Below are positions 16,558-25,565 of a DNA stretch of 64,000 nucleotides, in pieces (the stretch's first letter is position 1; every line of letters starts with the position of its first letter). The notes under the pieces were generated by a model. That model was not told the origin of the DNA. It saw nothing but the letters and a program-made list of their open reading frames with translations, and did no database searches. The translations under genes and the position numbers were made by a program. The DNA lies in the NCBI GenBank assembly GCA_036504595.1, contig DASXUX010000022.1, positions 124,001-188,000 of the forward strand. Direction: 5' to 3'. The DNA comes from DASXUX01 sp036504595 (lineage in GTDB: Bacteria; Planctomycetota; SZUA-567; H5-PLA8).

Positions 16558-17034
16558 TGGCGGCGGGCTGACGGCTGCTCGGGCGCTGCGGATATTCATG
16601 CACCAGCGGCCGTCGGACTGTTTCTCGAACTGCAGGCTGCGTTCACCTTCAGGCGTGGTCATCTTATAACGCGCCCATTTTACGTCTTGGTCTTCTCCTT
16701 CGGTGAGCGCGCCGGCGGAGAGCATTTTCTGCATCATCTCGCGCTGCAGCTTGATGCGTTCGGTGTGCCGGTCGTCTGCGTTGTAGATCGATGCGGCCAG
16801 AAGGCTGCCATGTTTCTTGACGATTCGTTCGCGGTCGGCGGGGGTGATCAACCAACTGATCCAGTATTCGAAGTCGCGCGCTTCGAGCACCTTGATCAGC
16901 GATTGCATCGCGGCTTTCGGCGTGTCTTGTGGATATTTTTCTGTGTTGAGTTTCGGCGTATCTTCCGCGAGCACTGTTGAGCAGAAGAAGGCAGCCAACC
17001 CGCCGAGCACCAGGCGTGTGAGCAGAGTATGCAT
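16546..17034 (-). CDS. Small exported protein of unknown function
   Basis: The start at ATG 17034 is supported by GGAGGG (about 17041-17046); the longer frame upstream is repeat DNA. The 162-residue product has a signal peptide (MHTLLTRLVLGGLAAFFCSTVLAED cut near residue 22) and a small alpha+beta domain: TPKAAMQSLIKVLEARDFEYWISWLI, then a charged helix and a C-terminal strand pair SLQFEKQSDGRWCMNI. This pattern resembles short lumazine/NTF2-like exported domains that accept a helix of the form AxxxLxxAlxxrD, but no family is firmly recognised. It faces the glycosidase convergently; nothing links their functions. Confidence 0.7.
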   Translation of the reverse strand: MHTLLTRLVLGGLAAFFCSTVLAEDTPKLNTEKYPQDTPKAAMQSLIKVLEARDFEYWISWLITPADRERIVKKHGSLLAASIYNADDRHTERIKLQREMMQKMLSAGALTEGEDQDVKWARYKMTTPEGERSLQFEKQSDGRWCMNIRSARAAVSPPPEKK

Positions 17035-17061
17035 GGGCGAGCCCTCCGTTCGATCGGTGCG

Positions 17062-17126
17062 AACAGCAGCGGGCAAGATGCCCGCACTACGGACAACGGG
17101 CAGGCCGGATGCCTGCGTTACGGCGC
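17062..17126. repeat. Two GCAGGC-type palindromic units
   Basis: GCGGGCAAGATGCCCGCACTAC and CGGGCAGGCCGGATGCCTG...TTAC are two diverged copies of one short palindrome family (consensus GGCAxGATGCCxGCxxTAC). Read on the minus strand, the right unit's GTAAC supplies the TAA stop of the following amidohydrolase-like gene. Confidence 0.65.
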
Positions 17127-17828
17127 AAACAGCTCCCGCGCATTTTCCCCCAGAATAAGGCTCTGCTGCGCGTCGTCCAGTGTGCCTAGCTCCTGCAGCC
17201 ACTTTCTAGCGTCGAAAATGGGCTGGCTCCAGCGCCTTCCGGAGGCGAAGAGCACCTTACTAGCGCCGATTTCGCCCATCGCGAAGTGCATGGCTTCGGA
17301 TGCGGCGCGCGCTGTCCACAGGCCTTGATCGAGCAGCAAGCCTCGCGTCGTGACCCAAATGTTGCTCTGTTCGGCCAGCCGCACGTGCGCCTGCCAGCCG
17401 CCTTGTGGACCGTGGATGAAGGCATCGATCAGCATAGGCGTTTGAGGGAATCGACCCGAGAGGTAACGAACCGGCTGCGCCGCCACCGTTCCGGGCGGCA
17501 AAAGGAAATGCAGCCACTGATGAGCGGTCCCCAGGGACTGCATCAGCGGCCACCAGTCGGCCGGTGGGCGCCTGAGGGCATCCAAGAGGGGCTGCCCGGC
17601 GAGTTCCAGATCAATTACCGCAGGATGGCTGGCGGGAAAACGGGAGTCCTCCGCGCCAACCAGATGCGCCAGCGGCTGAGCGTGCAGCCAACGCTTTTCC
17701 GGATAGGCTGTCAGGAGTTGCTGGCGCGCTTGACCGGCATCAGGTCCGTGTGAAATTGCACCGTCGAGCTGCTGCAACTCCGGTGAAGGCGCGTTGGTGT
17801 CTGACATAAGATGCGCGTCAAAGCTCAT
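17118..17828 (-). CDS. Amidohydrolase-2-like protein lacking metal ligands
   Basis: Protein of 236 residues starting at ATG 17828 (a second ATG at 17807). The C-terminal half follows the amidohydrolase-2 barrel: a FPQTPMLIDAFIHG segment, NIWVTTRGLL, a helix FAMGEIGASKVLFASGRRW and the end motif LILGENARELF. In active relatives these read HxGG, vDtSg, FGSDxP and gENArrl. Here the histidine of the first and the aspartate of the FGSD motif are absent (FASG), and no N-terminal HxH is present. The protein is therefore probably non-catalytic or a decaying copy. Its stop codon falls within a dispersed palindromic repeat. Confidence 0.65.
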   Translation of the reverse strand: MSFDAHLMSDTNAPSPELQQLDGAISHGPDAGQARQQLLTAYPEKRWLHAQPLAHLVGAEDSRFPASHPAVIDLELAGQPLLDALRRPPADWWPLMQSLGTAHQWLHFLLPPGTVAAQPVRYLSGRFPQTPMLIDAFIHGPQGGWQAHVRLAEQSNIWVTTRGLLLDQGLWTARAASEAMHFAMGEIGASKVLFASGRRWSQPIFDARKWLQELGTLDDAQQSLILGENARELFAP

Positions 17829-17941
17829 TAATGCTATTTTAGCCGCAAACGCTTTGTGAGGGAATCGCCTTAATTCATGCAGCAGAACCGTGTTTGGATG
17901 CTTCTATTGAAGAGGCATCTTTGCCGACTGAAAGGGATACT

Positions 17942-19240
17942 ATGAACCGAAATCACTCGCTCTTGACCCTCTGTTTTGTGGCGCTGTGCTGGCTGGGTGC
18001 GGATTGCGTTTACGCCGGACAACATGGCGGCAAGGGCGGCGGGGGTGGAGGCGGGGGCGGCGGCGGCAAGAATAGCGGTGGTGGTGGCGGCGGCGGTGGT
18101 GGTGGCGGCGGGAAGAAACGAGTTGACGATAATACGACTGCAAACGATTTCCTCTGGCACTCCTCGATCGAGGATGCCGGTCAACACGCCGCGAAGGAGC
18201 ACGTGCCGGTGATGGCAGTCATTCGGCGCACAACCAATCCGGACGACCAGAAGCTTGTGGAGAAACTTACTTCCTGGCCGCAGGCGATCGAATTGAGCAA
18301 GGAAGCGATGGCTGCGGCGAAAGTCAACGCGGACGGTCCACAAGGAAAGGAACTGACCACAAGGCTGAAGCTGAAGACGCTGCCGGCGATTGCATGGCTG
18401 GATGAATACGGCAACGCTGTCCTCGGACAAACCATTCCAGATTCTGTCACTCCCATTGCTAGCACGGTTGCCAACTGGAAGAACACGCTAAGCAACATTG
18501 AGCGCTTCTTCAAAGACCACACCAGCCGCGGCGAGAAGATGCTGGCTCAGGGAAAACTGCGCGAAGGATACATCGAGTTTTCGATGGCTGCGCCATTCAA
18601 AGGTCCGGAACCCGAACGCGCCAAGACGGGGCAAAAGAATGTAAAAGACCGCTGGCATCAGCTCGCGGAAATGGCCAGCGGCATGCCGGCAGAGTCTCAC
18701 ACGCGCACGGCCGTCGCGAAGGGCTTGCGCAAAGATACGCTCGGATTGGACTGCGCGACGGCGGTCGAGCAGGACTTGCAGAAGGTGCTGAAGCCGGAAG
18801 CAACTGCCGACGCATCCGCCAAGGCTGAGGAGAAACCGGCAACGGCGGCAACACAGGCCGCTGCAGCGGCCACTGCCATGCCGGCTGTTGAGGACAAGCC
18901 GCTTTCGGAAGTCATCAATACGCGCGTTGCTGCCGCTGAAAGCACGGTGGAAGACTCCAGCCTGGATGTGCGCGCGCTGGGCACGCGCAGTGACGAGAAG
19001 TTCAAGGAGGCGCAGAAAACGCTGCAGGAAGGTCTGGCGGACTACAAGAAGGCGACTGCCGACAGCACGGAACGCGGCCCGGCTCGCAACGAGATGCTGC
19101 GCAACGCTCATACGAAATTCGAGCGCACGCTGCAATTGCTCGATCAGGCCACCAGTGGCAAGCCCGACGCGCAGCTTGAGAAGCTCATGGAAAAGACCTC
19201 CATGCTGATGTACGGCAGCCTGAAGTACCAGAGTTTGTAA
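17942..19240 (+). CDS. Exported thioredoxin-fold protein with glycine-rich segments
   Basis: The start is ATG 17942 (MNRNHSLLTL...), giving 432 residues with a signal peptide ending near VYAGQ. Two polyglycine tracts (about residues 30-57, interrupted by KNS) precede a thioredoxin-like domain at about residues 65-165: AAKEHVPVMAVIRR, an AAKVNADG strand and TLPAIAWLDEYGNAV with the cis-proline. There is no CxxC, so redox activity is unlikely. The second half is helical and Ala/Lys/Glu-rich (coiled coil likely; FKEAQKTLQEGLADYKKA). The gene stands alone, followed by a heptamer hairpin. Function unknown. Confidence 0.75.
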   Translation: MNRNHSLLTLCFVALCWLGADCVYAGQHGGKGGGGGGGGGGGKNSGGGGGGGGGGGGKKRVDDNTTANDFLWHSSIEDAGQHAAKEHVPVMAVIRRTTNPDDQKLVEKLTSWPQAIELSKEAMAAAKVNADGPQGKELTTRLKLKTLPAIAWLDEYGNAVLGQTIPDSVTPIASTVANWKNTLSNIERFFKDHTSRGEKMLAQGKLREGYIEFSMAAPFKGPEPERAKTGQKNVKDRWHQLAEMASGMPAESHTRTAVAKGLRKDTLGLDCATAVEQDLQKVLKPEATADASAKAEEKPATAATQAAAAATAMPAVEDKPLSEVINTRVAAAESTVEDSSLDVRALGTRSDEKFKEAQKTLQEGLADYKKATADSTERGPARNEMLRNAHTKFERTLQLLDQATSGKPDAQLEKLMEKTSMLMYGSLKYQSL

Positions 19241-19244
19241 CTTA

Positions 19245-19308
19245 AGGTTCGGGGTTCAGGGTTCAGGGTTGCGCGAACCCCGAACCGTGGACCACAAACC
19301 TCGAACCG
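19245..19308. repeat. Inverted heptamer arrays (GGGTTCA / CGAACCG)
   Basis: AGGTTCG, GGGTTCA, GGGTTCA, GGGTTGC (19245-19272) face CGAACCC, CGAACCG, TGGACCA, CAAACCT, CGAACCG (19274-19308) almost without a loop, immediately after the stop of the thioredoxin-fold gene. Confidence 0.8.
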
Positions 19309-19381
19309 TTTGTGACCTCAAAACTGCCTTTTGAAAATCCTGCGGTGCGGGTAACGTGGACTGCGCTGGGGAATCTCCGTC

Positions 19382-21583
19382 TTGGGGCCCGTTGTGTCAT
19401 ATAGTTCTATCCTTCGCTGGCTGATCCCGCTCATCTCCTTTTGCGCTTCACAGCACGCTGGCGGAGCGGTCGTGTCGGACATCAAACTCAGCGCCGCCAG
19501 CGTTCAGCGCTACGAGAAATTCGAGGCCACCTTCCAGATTATGGGGATGAGCGCGGAGAACCCGTTCGACCCCGACGAAATCAACGTCACTGGAGTGATT
19601 CACACGCCGTCCGGCCGGCAAGTGGTGGTGCCCGCGTTCTATCACCAGGACTTTCTGCGCACACGCGACGGCGAGGGCGAGAAACTCACGCCCGTGGGGA
19701 AGCCGGCCTGGAAGATCAGATACGCGCCTGTCGAACATGGTGAGCACACGCTGACAGTCGAGGCGCGGATGCTGGGCCTTTATGCCGAGTCGGAAGCCGT
19801 TCCTTTTCGCTGCGCTGGGGGAAACAAGCATGGATTTCTCCGCGTCGGGGGAAATCGTCGCGCCTTCGAGTTCGACGACGGCACGCCATGGTTTGCGGTC
19901 GGCGAGAACCTCTGCTGGGGACGTTCGACCTTCGATTACGACCACTGGATAAAGTCGCTGTCCGCCAATGGCGGCAATTACGCGCGGTTGTGGCTTGGGC
20001 CATTTGATCTCTTCACGCTGGAGAAGGCGGGCAGTATCGGCCGGTACGATGCTGCAAACGCATGGCGGTTGGATTATGTGACCGATCTCGCCACGCGGCA
20101 CGGCATCCAACTGCAATTCTGCCTTGAATCGTTCAACAGCCTGCGGGCCAGCGCGCCGAACGAATTCTGGCACAAATATCCATACAACGCGCTCAATGGC
20201 GGCCCGTGTGACAATCCGGAGGATTTCTTCCCAAGCCAGGAGGCTCGCAAGCTGTTTCGGAACCGGCTGCGGTATATCGTGGCGCGCTGGGGCTACAGCG
20301 CGCATGTCCTGGCGTGGGAATTCTGGAATGAAGTGGACATCATCGAGAAGTTTGTGCCGCATGAAGTGCGCCAGTGGCACATTGACATGGCCAAGTACCT
20401 GCGCGAGATAGATCCGAATCGTCACATGCTGACAACAAGTTTCGCCAGTTCCGACGGCGACTCGCGCATCGACAGCCTGCCCGAAATGGACTTCATGCAG
20501 ACGCACCACTACGGCGCGGGCGATGTGGCGGCTGCATTGAGCGCCTTCTGCTTGAACAAGGCGCTGCGTTTTGGAAAACCACATCTGGTCGGCGAATTCG
20601 GCCTGGACGGCGGCGGAACGGGCGATCGAGCGGATCTCACCGGCCAGCATTTGAAAGAGGGCCTTTGGTCGAGCACGCTGTCCTTGTCAGCAGGCGGGGC
20701 CATGATCTGGTGGTGGGACAATTACGTTGAACCGAAGCAGCTCTATCATCATTTTGCGCCGCTCGCGAGGTTCGTGGCCGATGTGCCGTGGAACAAACGA
20801 GATCTTCGGCCGGTGGCGGCGGAGATCGTGTATGCGGAGCCGCAGGTGCGGCCGTTCGATTTCACCGTGGAAGGCACGCAAGGCGCCTGGCAGGAACACA
20901 TCTCCAATACCCCGCAGGAACTGACCGTTCTGCGCGACGGAACCGTGGTGAACGGCGAGAACCTGAGCATGTATCTTCACGGCTACGGCAATCATCCAGC
21001 GTTTCACAACCCGGTGACGTTCGTGACAGAAAGCGATGAACCGTGGCTGCTGGGAGTTACGCTGGACGGCGTCAGCCCGTACGGGGGCGCGCGACTGCTG
21101 GCGTATCTGGATGACGAACTGGTTTATTGCTTTGAATTTCCCGGCCGTGCCGGCAGCAAGGACACGATTCATGAGTACGATGGCGTATACGTGGTGCCGG
21201 TTCCGGCGGGAAAACACCGCGTCTGGATCGAGAACGACGGTGGCGATTGGCTGCAATGCAAATACAGCTTCAACGGCTACGGCCGAAAGCAGATTCCGGC
21301 TCTGCGCACCTATGGCGTGCAGGACGACACGCAGGCGCTGCTCTGGTTGCAGAGCCAGTTTGCGCGTTACGATCCGAAGAACTTCGACCCGCCGCAGCGC
21401 GTGCAGCACTGCCAACTTGTCGTGCGCGGTCTGTGCGATAGCGCCTACAAAGTCGAATGGTGGGACACGGCAAAAGGGCCAGTCCATCCCGCCAAGCGAG
21501 CGCAGTCGCTCAACGGTGAATTGACGATTGCGGTGCCGACCGTGCTGACGGACATCGCGGTGAAGATCACGCGGGAGAGGTGA
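19382..21583 (+). CDS. Exported DUF5060/GH5-like glycoside hydrolase
   Basis: Protein of 733 residues. The start is TTG 19382 or GTG 19394; the N-terminus is hydrophobic (ILRWLIPLISFCA) as for a signal peptide. Residues about 30-145 form a DUF5060-type beta domain (VQRYEKFEATFQI, HEHTLTVEA-like strand). A TIM barrel follows, with NYARLWLGPFDLF, the acid/base motif AWEFWNEVD (E about residue 319) and the nucleophile strand HLVGEFGLDGG (E about residue 406). Both catalytic glutamates are present. The C-terminal part contains beta-rich domains. It is likely an extracellular or periplasmic hydrolase of plant or algal polysaccharide; the substrate is unknown. It converges with the PQQ-like gene. 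Confidence 0.78.
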   Translation: MGPVVSYSSILRWLIPLISFCASQHAGGAVVSDIKLSAASVQRYEKFEATFQIMGMSAENPFDPDEINVTGVIHTPSGRQVVVPAFYHQDFLRTRDGEGEKLTPVGKPAWKIRYAPVEHGEHTLTVEARMLGLYAESEAVPFRCAGGNKHGFLRVGGNRRAFEFDDGTPWFAVGENLCWGRSTFDYDHWIKSLSANGGNYARLWLGPFDLFTLEKAGSIGRYDAANAWRLDYVTDLATRHGIQLQFCLESFNSLRASAPNEFWHKYPYNALNGGPCDNPEDFFPSQEARKLFRNRLRYIVARWGYSAHVLAWEFWNEVDIIEKFVPHEVRQWHIDMAKYLREIDPNRHMLTTSFASSDGDSRIDSLPEMDFMQTHHYGAGDVAAALSAFCLNKALRFGKPHLVGEFGLDGGGTGDRADLTGQHLKEGLWSSTLSLSAGGAMIWWWDNYVEPKQLYHHFAPLARFVADVPWNKRDLRPVAAEIVYAEPQVRPFDFTVEGTQGAWQEHISNTPQELTVLRDGTVVNGENLSMYLHGYGNHPAFHNPVTFVTESDEPWLLGVTLDGVSPYGGARLLAYLDDELVYCFEFPGRAGSKDTIHEYDGVYVVPVPAGKHRVWIENDGGDWLQCKYSFNGYGRKQIPALRTYGVQDDTQALLWLQSQFARYDPKNFDPPQRVQHCQLVVRGLCDSAYKVEWWDTAKGPVHPAKRAQSLNGELTIAVPTVLTDIAVKITRER

Positions 21584-21593
21584 ACGAGAGCTT

Positions 21594-21626
21594 CCTACCG
21601 CAGAGGACGCGGAGGACGCAGAGTTT
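21594..21626 (+). repeat. CGCAGAG dispersed module
   Basis: TACCGCAGAGGACGCGGAGG (about 21596-21615) followed by ACGCAGAGTTTTTTG lies between the convergent glycosidase and PQQ-like genes. It is the same module type as at 9691 and 12750. The run of T after it could aid termination of the plus-strand gene. Confidence 0.65.
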
Positions 21627-21641
21627 TTTGCCTAAACAGAT

Positions 21642-24600
21642 TTATTCGTCGCGCCTTACTGGAATCGCCGCAACGACCTTGTTGTTCACGCCAACCATGA
21701 AGCCGTCGGCGAAAACCAGATTCCCAAGCGGCCCCGTGGCCGCGTCCCACGCCAGGCTTCCGCGGCTTTGACCGCTGCGCGCGTCCACGATTTGCAGGCT
21801 GTCTTCGAAGGGCAGATAGAGCATTGAGGCGGCGAGAGCCGGCTGCGCGAGCAACCCGCGGCCCGCGGTTTTAGGCGTGAACTCCCACGCAGTTCGGCCG
21901 TCTTTCAGGGACAGGGCGTGAACCGTGCTGTCCACGGCGAGCAGATTGCCATCGCACACTCCTGCCACGAAACGGCTGTCGATCAGTTCGCGGTGCCAGC
22001 GCAACGTTCCGTTCTGGCGATCGAAGGCGACGATTCCCGGCGAGTCTTTGGGCGCAAGCACCACGACGTCACCGGCGATGACGGGCGATGACGGGCCGCG
22101 CGAAAGCATCTTCAGCATTCGCGGAAGAAATCGACCGACCTCCGAATTTCCTTTCTCGAGGCTTTCGGAGCGGAACTGCGGATAGCCGGCCAGCCAGATC
22201 AGTTCGCCCGTCTGCGCGTTCAACGCCGCCAGGCTGCCCAGGCCAGTTGGCGCGTACACGACTCCGCCGCTGGCCGTGGGCGGACCCAGTTGCATCACGG
22301 AGCGATACGTGGCGTACTGCTTGTTGTCGCGGCCGTAGACGCGTTCCACAACGCGGCCCATCGCGCCGGTGGCCAATTTGCGTTTCCAGCACAACGCGCC
22401 AGTCTCGGCATCCAGCGCCGCTACGCCATGGGTGTTTAACGACGGCTCTTCGTTGCCGGGCGGATTTTCCAGAAACACCGCGATCGCCAGGCCACCGGTG
22501 ATCAGCGGGTCGCTGAGCCAGACCATGTCGCGAAGGGGCGCACTGGTCGCGGTATTCCAGAGCAGCGCGCCGGATGACTGAGCGTAGCAACGCAGCGCCG
22601 ACTGGCTGCCTTCCAGAGTGCGAAGATAAAGGTGTCCGTCGCTGAGCGCCGGGCAACTGACGGGGAATCCGGTGAACAGAATGCCCGAGCGTTTCTCCGC
22701 CAGAAGGCTGCCCTTCGAGTCCCATGACTGCTGCCAGACACAACGTCCGCTCGACAGATCGAAGTTCTGGATTCCTTCGAGTGCGCTAACGAAAACGTGG
22801 TTGCCTGAAGCGATCGGGAACGACTGCAGATGCGCGAATTGGGTGTCTTCAGGCCAGAAGCTTCTCGCAGTCTGAGCGGAGGCGGAGCGCAAGGGTGTTT
22901 GTGTCCAGGCTCGCCCCAGGGAAGCGAGCCGGACGGCAGCGCTCGCGCGCTGAACCTTGTTCCGCAGCAGCGTGCGAAGCCGCTCACAAAAAGCTGCTCC
23001 GGTGATGTTCTGGCTGCCAAATGGGAACTCGCGCGCGGCAAAGTCAGTCGAGAGTTTTGCGATGGCGTCTTCCGCAGAGGAGGAGTCGCCACTCAACGCC
23101 GCTGCGCGAGCAAGCTTGGCTGCGAGCAGCGCTGCGCTGCCGGCAGGAAGGCGATATTCACGCTGAAGGCGTTTGTAGTCCTGCGCCGCTTCCGCCCATT
23201 GACCGCGATCGCTTTCCAGATCGCCGATGCGGCTGAGCGCACTGGCTGCGGCCGCAGTGCCGGGGAATTCCCACACGACCGATTCGAGCGCATGAACATC
23301 GGCAAGGGCTTTTGCCGTTTCGAGGCGCGCCGAAGCTTCCGTTTCCAGTTGTCGGCGCAAGGCCGCCAGCGCCTGCCCGCCGCTCGCGCCGGCCAGGGAC
23401 CGCACGTACTGGCGCAAACCGACATGCAGCGGATAAAGCTCCGAATCGCTGACGCGAACGCACGAGCCCGGATACCGGTTGAGCGCGTCGAGCAGCGTGC
23501 GGATCGCGCTGTCGACATCGTTTGGGTCGCCGCTCATGATCTGCCGGCGCGCGCCGTCGATGAGCGCTTGAATGTCGTAAGGCTTTTCAACGTCCGCCTT
23601 GCCGAAGCGGAAATTCCGCGCAAAGGCCAGCCCGCGCTGAGCGAACTCCGCAACAAACTCGTTCTGCGAATATTCGCGCAACCCTCGTTCGTAGAAGGGG
23701 CGGCTGGCGTGCAGGGCGCAATAGTCTTCGCGCAAGCCGCCGCGGAAAATCAGCGCGTTGCCGACGCTCTCGTGCGGGCCGTACTTGTTCATGTAGTCGC
23801 GCATCAGCGCGTCGGCGCCGCTGGTGTCGGCCACCCGGAGCAACCCCTTGAACTGTTCGTCCACTTTCTTCCAGTTTTGCCAGATCTGATCCGAGGACTC
23901 GCGCTGAGCATTCTGCATGCGCTGCACGCCGGCCTCAGCTTCGGCCAGGTAGCCGGGATCGTCTTTGAGCACTGCTGCCGCCTGTTGGTAGGCGGCCAGC
24001 GCGTCGTCGCGATGGTTGGCGCGTTCGTGGCGGCGCGCGATTTCGAGCAGGGCTTCGGCGCCGCGCCAGCCGCGGGCTTCTTCGGGGTAGAGTTCGCGCA
24101 GGCGCGTGAGCAGTTCCGTGCGCCAGGCGATATCGTCGCGTTCGACGCGGCAGTAGAAGCCGAAGCCCTCGAAATGCTTGCGCTCGGCCCCGATTTTGAC
24201 CTTCACGATGTTCTTGCCGGGCTTCAGCACGACGGGGATGGGCAGCAAACTGTCTTCTGACGGATTGACGGTCCGCTTGCGCGCTTTCAAGACGTCAAAG
24301 CCGATGTTGCGGCCGTTCAGATACACAACCGAGCGGCCGTTGCTGTCGAACCAGAGCAGCGCCGGGCCGCCGGACGGCCAGTCAATTTCGGCCTGGGCAT
24401 AGACGAGCGCGTCCACGCGCACTCCGAGCGCCTCGGTCAAATCAACGTAGCAACTGTGGCCTGTTCCCGGATCGCCAGGGAGAAGGTCGGCATCCGGCGC
24501 GGGGCGCGTCCAGCGCCGGGTCTTCTGCGCCGTCCAGTCGTCGGTGTTGTCGGGCTCCAGCCCCTGGCGGCGTTCAAATTGCCGGAAGTGCTCGTCCGAA

Positions 24601-24809
24601 ATCGGCCCGATCAACAGCCACGAATGCGGAATGCCGATGGCGGTCAGTTCATCAAGCGACTGCTGCCAGTTGTCGCGCGCTTCAAGCTTGGGCAACGTTT
24701 CCGGGAACTTCAGCGCCCTGCTTTCGTCTTCTGCCAAAACCGGAAGCGACAGCGCCGCAAGCGTGGCAAGCACAATCCAAAGGAACGGCGTCGCAAGGCG
24801 GACTTGCAT
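21642..24809 (-). CDS. Large exported PQQ-like beta-propeller protein
   Basis: The start is taken at ATG 24809 because MQVRLATPFLWIVLATLAALSLPVLA is a good signal peptide; an ATG at 24827 is also possible. The 1055-residue product has an N-terminal beta-sandwich with an YLNGRNIGFD...LKPGKNIVKVKI pattern (PA14/galactose-binding-like, about residues 60-220), a helical TPR-like middle (AYQQAAAVLKDDPGYLAEAEAG; about 220-590) and a C-terminal PQQ-like propeller. Blades show the W-motif repeats ALDAETGALCWKRKL, ALNAQTGELIWLAGY, AFDRQNGTLRWHRE and ALSLKDGRTAWEF. No PQQ-dehydrogenase catalytic residues or haem motif were seen, so it is probably a structural or binding propeller of the envelope. Confidence 0.8.
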   Translation of the reverse strand: MQVRLATPFLWIVLATLAALSLPVLAEDESRALKFPETLPKLEARDNWQQSLDELTAIGIPHSWLLIGPISDEHFRQFERRQGLEPDNTDDWTAQKTRRWTRPAPDADLLPGDPGTGHSCYVDLTEALGVRVDALVYAQAEIDWPSGGPALLWFDSNGRSVVYLNGRNIGFDVLKARKRTVNPSEDSLLPIPVVLKPGKNIVKVKIGAERKHFEGFGFYCRVERDDIAWRTELLTRLRELYPEEARGWRGAEALLEIARRHERANHRDDALAAYQQAAAVLKDDPGYLAEAEAGVQRMQNAQRESSDQIWQNWKKVDEQFKGLLRVADTSGADALMRDYMNKYGPHESVGNALIFRGGLREDYCALHASRPFYERGLREYSQNEFVAEFAQRGLAFARNFRFGKADVEKPYDIQALIDGARRQIMSGDPNDVDSAIRTLLDALNRYPGSCVRVSDSELYPLHVGLRQYVRSLAGASGGQALAALRRQLETEASARLETAKALADVHALESVVWEFPGTAAAASALSRIGDLESDRGQWAEAAQDYKRLQREYRLPAGSAALLAAKLARAAALSGDSSSAEDAIAKLSTDFAAREFPFGSQNITGAAFCERLRTLLRNKVQRASAAVRLASLGRAWTQTPLRSASAQTARSFWPEDTQFAHLQSFPIASGNHVFVSALEGIQNFDLSSGRCVWQQSWDSKGSLLAEKRSGILFTGFPVSCPALSDGHLYLRTLEGSQSALRCYAQSSGALLWNTATSAPLRDMVWLSDPLITGGLAIAVFLENPPGNEEPSLNTHGVAALDAETGALCWKRKLATGAMGRVVERVYGRDNKQYATYRSVMQLGPPTASGGVVYAPTGLGSLAALNAQTGELIWLAGYPQFRSESLEKGNSEVGRFLPRMLKMLSRGPSSPVIAGDVVVLAPKDSPGIVAFDRQNGTLRWHRELIDSRFVAGVCDGNLLAVDSTVHALSLKDGRTAWEFTPKTAGRGLLAQPALAASMLYLPFEDSLQIVDARSGQSRGSLAWDAATGPLGNLVFADGFMVGVNNKVVAAIPVRRDE

Positions 24810-24933
24810 AGTCGAATGTTCTACCATTGGAAGTGGGCGGTGTTGAAGCAATTTTCAGGTGGCACGCACGTGACTGGCGCGGCTTCTTGCGCCAGCCTCG
24901 TGCGTGCGGAACCGCGAGCCAATCGCACGCATG

Positions 24934-25014
24934 AGTCCGCGCAAAAGGACGCGCGGACACATGCGTGCCACCCTAGTCCGCGCAAACGGACGCGCGGACA
25001 CATGCGTGCCACCT
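24934..25014. repeat. Tandem pair of 40-41-bp palindromic units
   Basis: Two direct copies (24934-24974 and 24975-25014) begin AGTCCGCGCAAA and end ACACATGCGTGCCACC, differing at two positions. Each contains a GTCCGCGC...GCGCGGAC hairpin. A third, diverged part (GGTGGCACGCACGTGACTGG) lies at 24858. The minus-strand HutX-like gene gets its TAG stop from the outer edge of this element. Confidence 0.85.
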
Positions 25015-25534
25015 ACGCTCGGTGCGCCCGGAATTTCTCGCGCAATTCCACGAATTGCGACATGCGCTTCGGGTCCGGAGCCGAGCCGCCGAAGGTTAGA
25101 AAGACTTTGAACGCCGCGTGGCCCGCGCGGTCGAAGAACTGAAAGCTGACTGTCGGCACGCCGTCCACGTGGCCCGGTTTCTCCACGGCGAAAACCGATC
25201 CGAGCTGGGCGTGGCGGATGTGCATGTCGATCGAGGGCGTCTGAACGTTGAAGAAAATGCCAGCCGTGCTGAATCCGCCAAACTGGCCGACCGCCTCCAG
25301 CGTCACGGCTGCATTGCTGCAGATGACGTGGACTTTCTGGAGGGCCGGAAACGAGCGGATCAGCTCCTCCCAGCGCGAGAGCTCCAGTTCGCACGAGCGC
25401 CCGTCCGGCAGCGCCCGCACGATCTCCGCTTCAGGCACACCTAGTTGGTGAGCCAGCAGCAGCGTCATGGCGAGCGGTTCTTTCTCCAGAGCAGAGCGCA
25501 CGCGGGTGGCAAGGTCGGCAGCGGAATCGGCCAT
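25013..25534 (-). CDS. HutX/ChuX-like haem-utilisation family protein
   Basis: Protein of 173 residues, the normal size for HutX. The layout matches the family: an N-terminal helical domain (LGVPEAEIVRALPDGRSCEL), the SRWEELIRSFPALQKVHVICSN segment, a beta-sheet core ending in GIFFNVQTPSIDMHIR, then SVFAVEKPGHVDGVPTVSFQFFDRAGHAAFKVFL. HutX proteins bind haem in the cytoplasm and pass it to degrading or storage proteins. No haem transporter or HutZ neighbour is seen; the adjacent gene codes for a DUF4388 protein. A haem role is therefore inference from family only. Confidence 0.82.
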   Translation of the reverse strand: MADSAADLATRVRSALEKEPLAMTLLLAHQLGVPEAEIVRALPDGRSCELELSRWEELIRSFPALQKVHVICSNAAVTLEAVGQFGGFSTAGIFFNVQTPSIDMHIRHAQLGSVFAVEKPGHVDGVPTVSFQFFDRAGHAAFKVFLTFGGSAPDPKRMSQFVELREKFRAHRA

Positions 25535-25565
25535 GATCTTCCTCCAGTATCAGAATAGAAGAACT

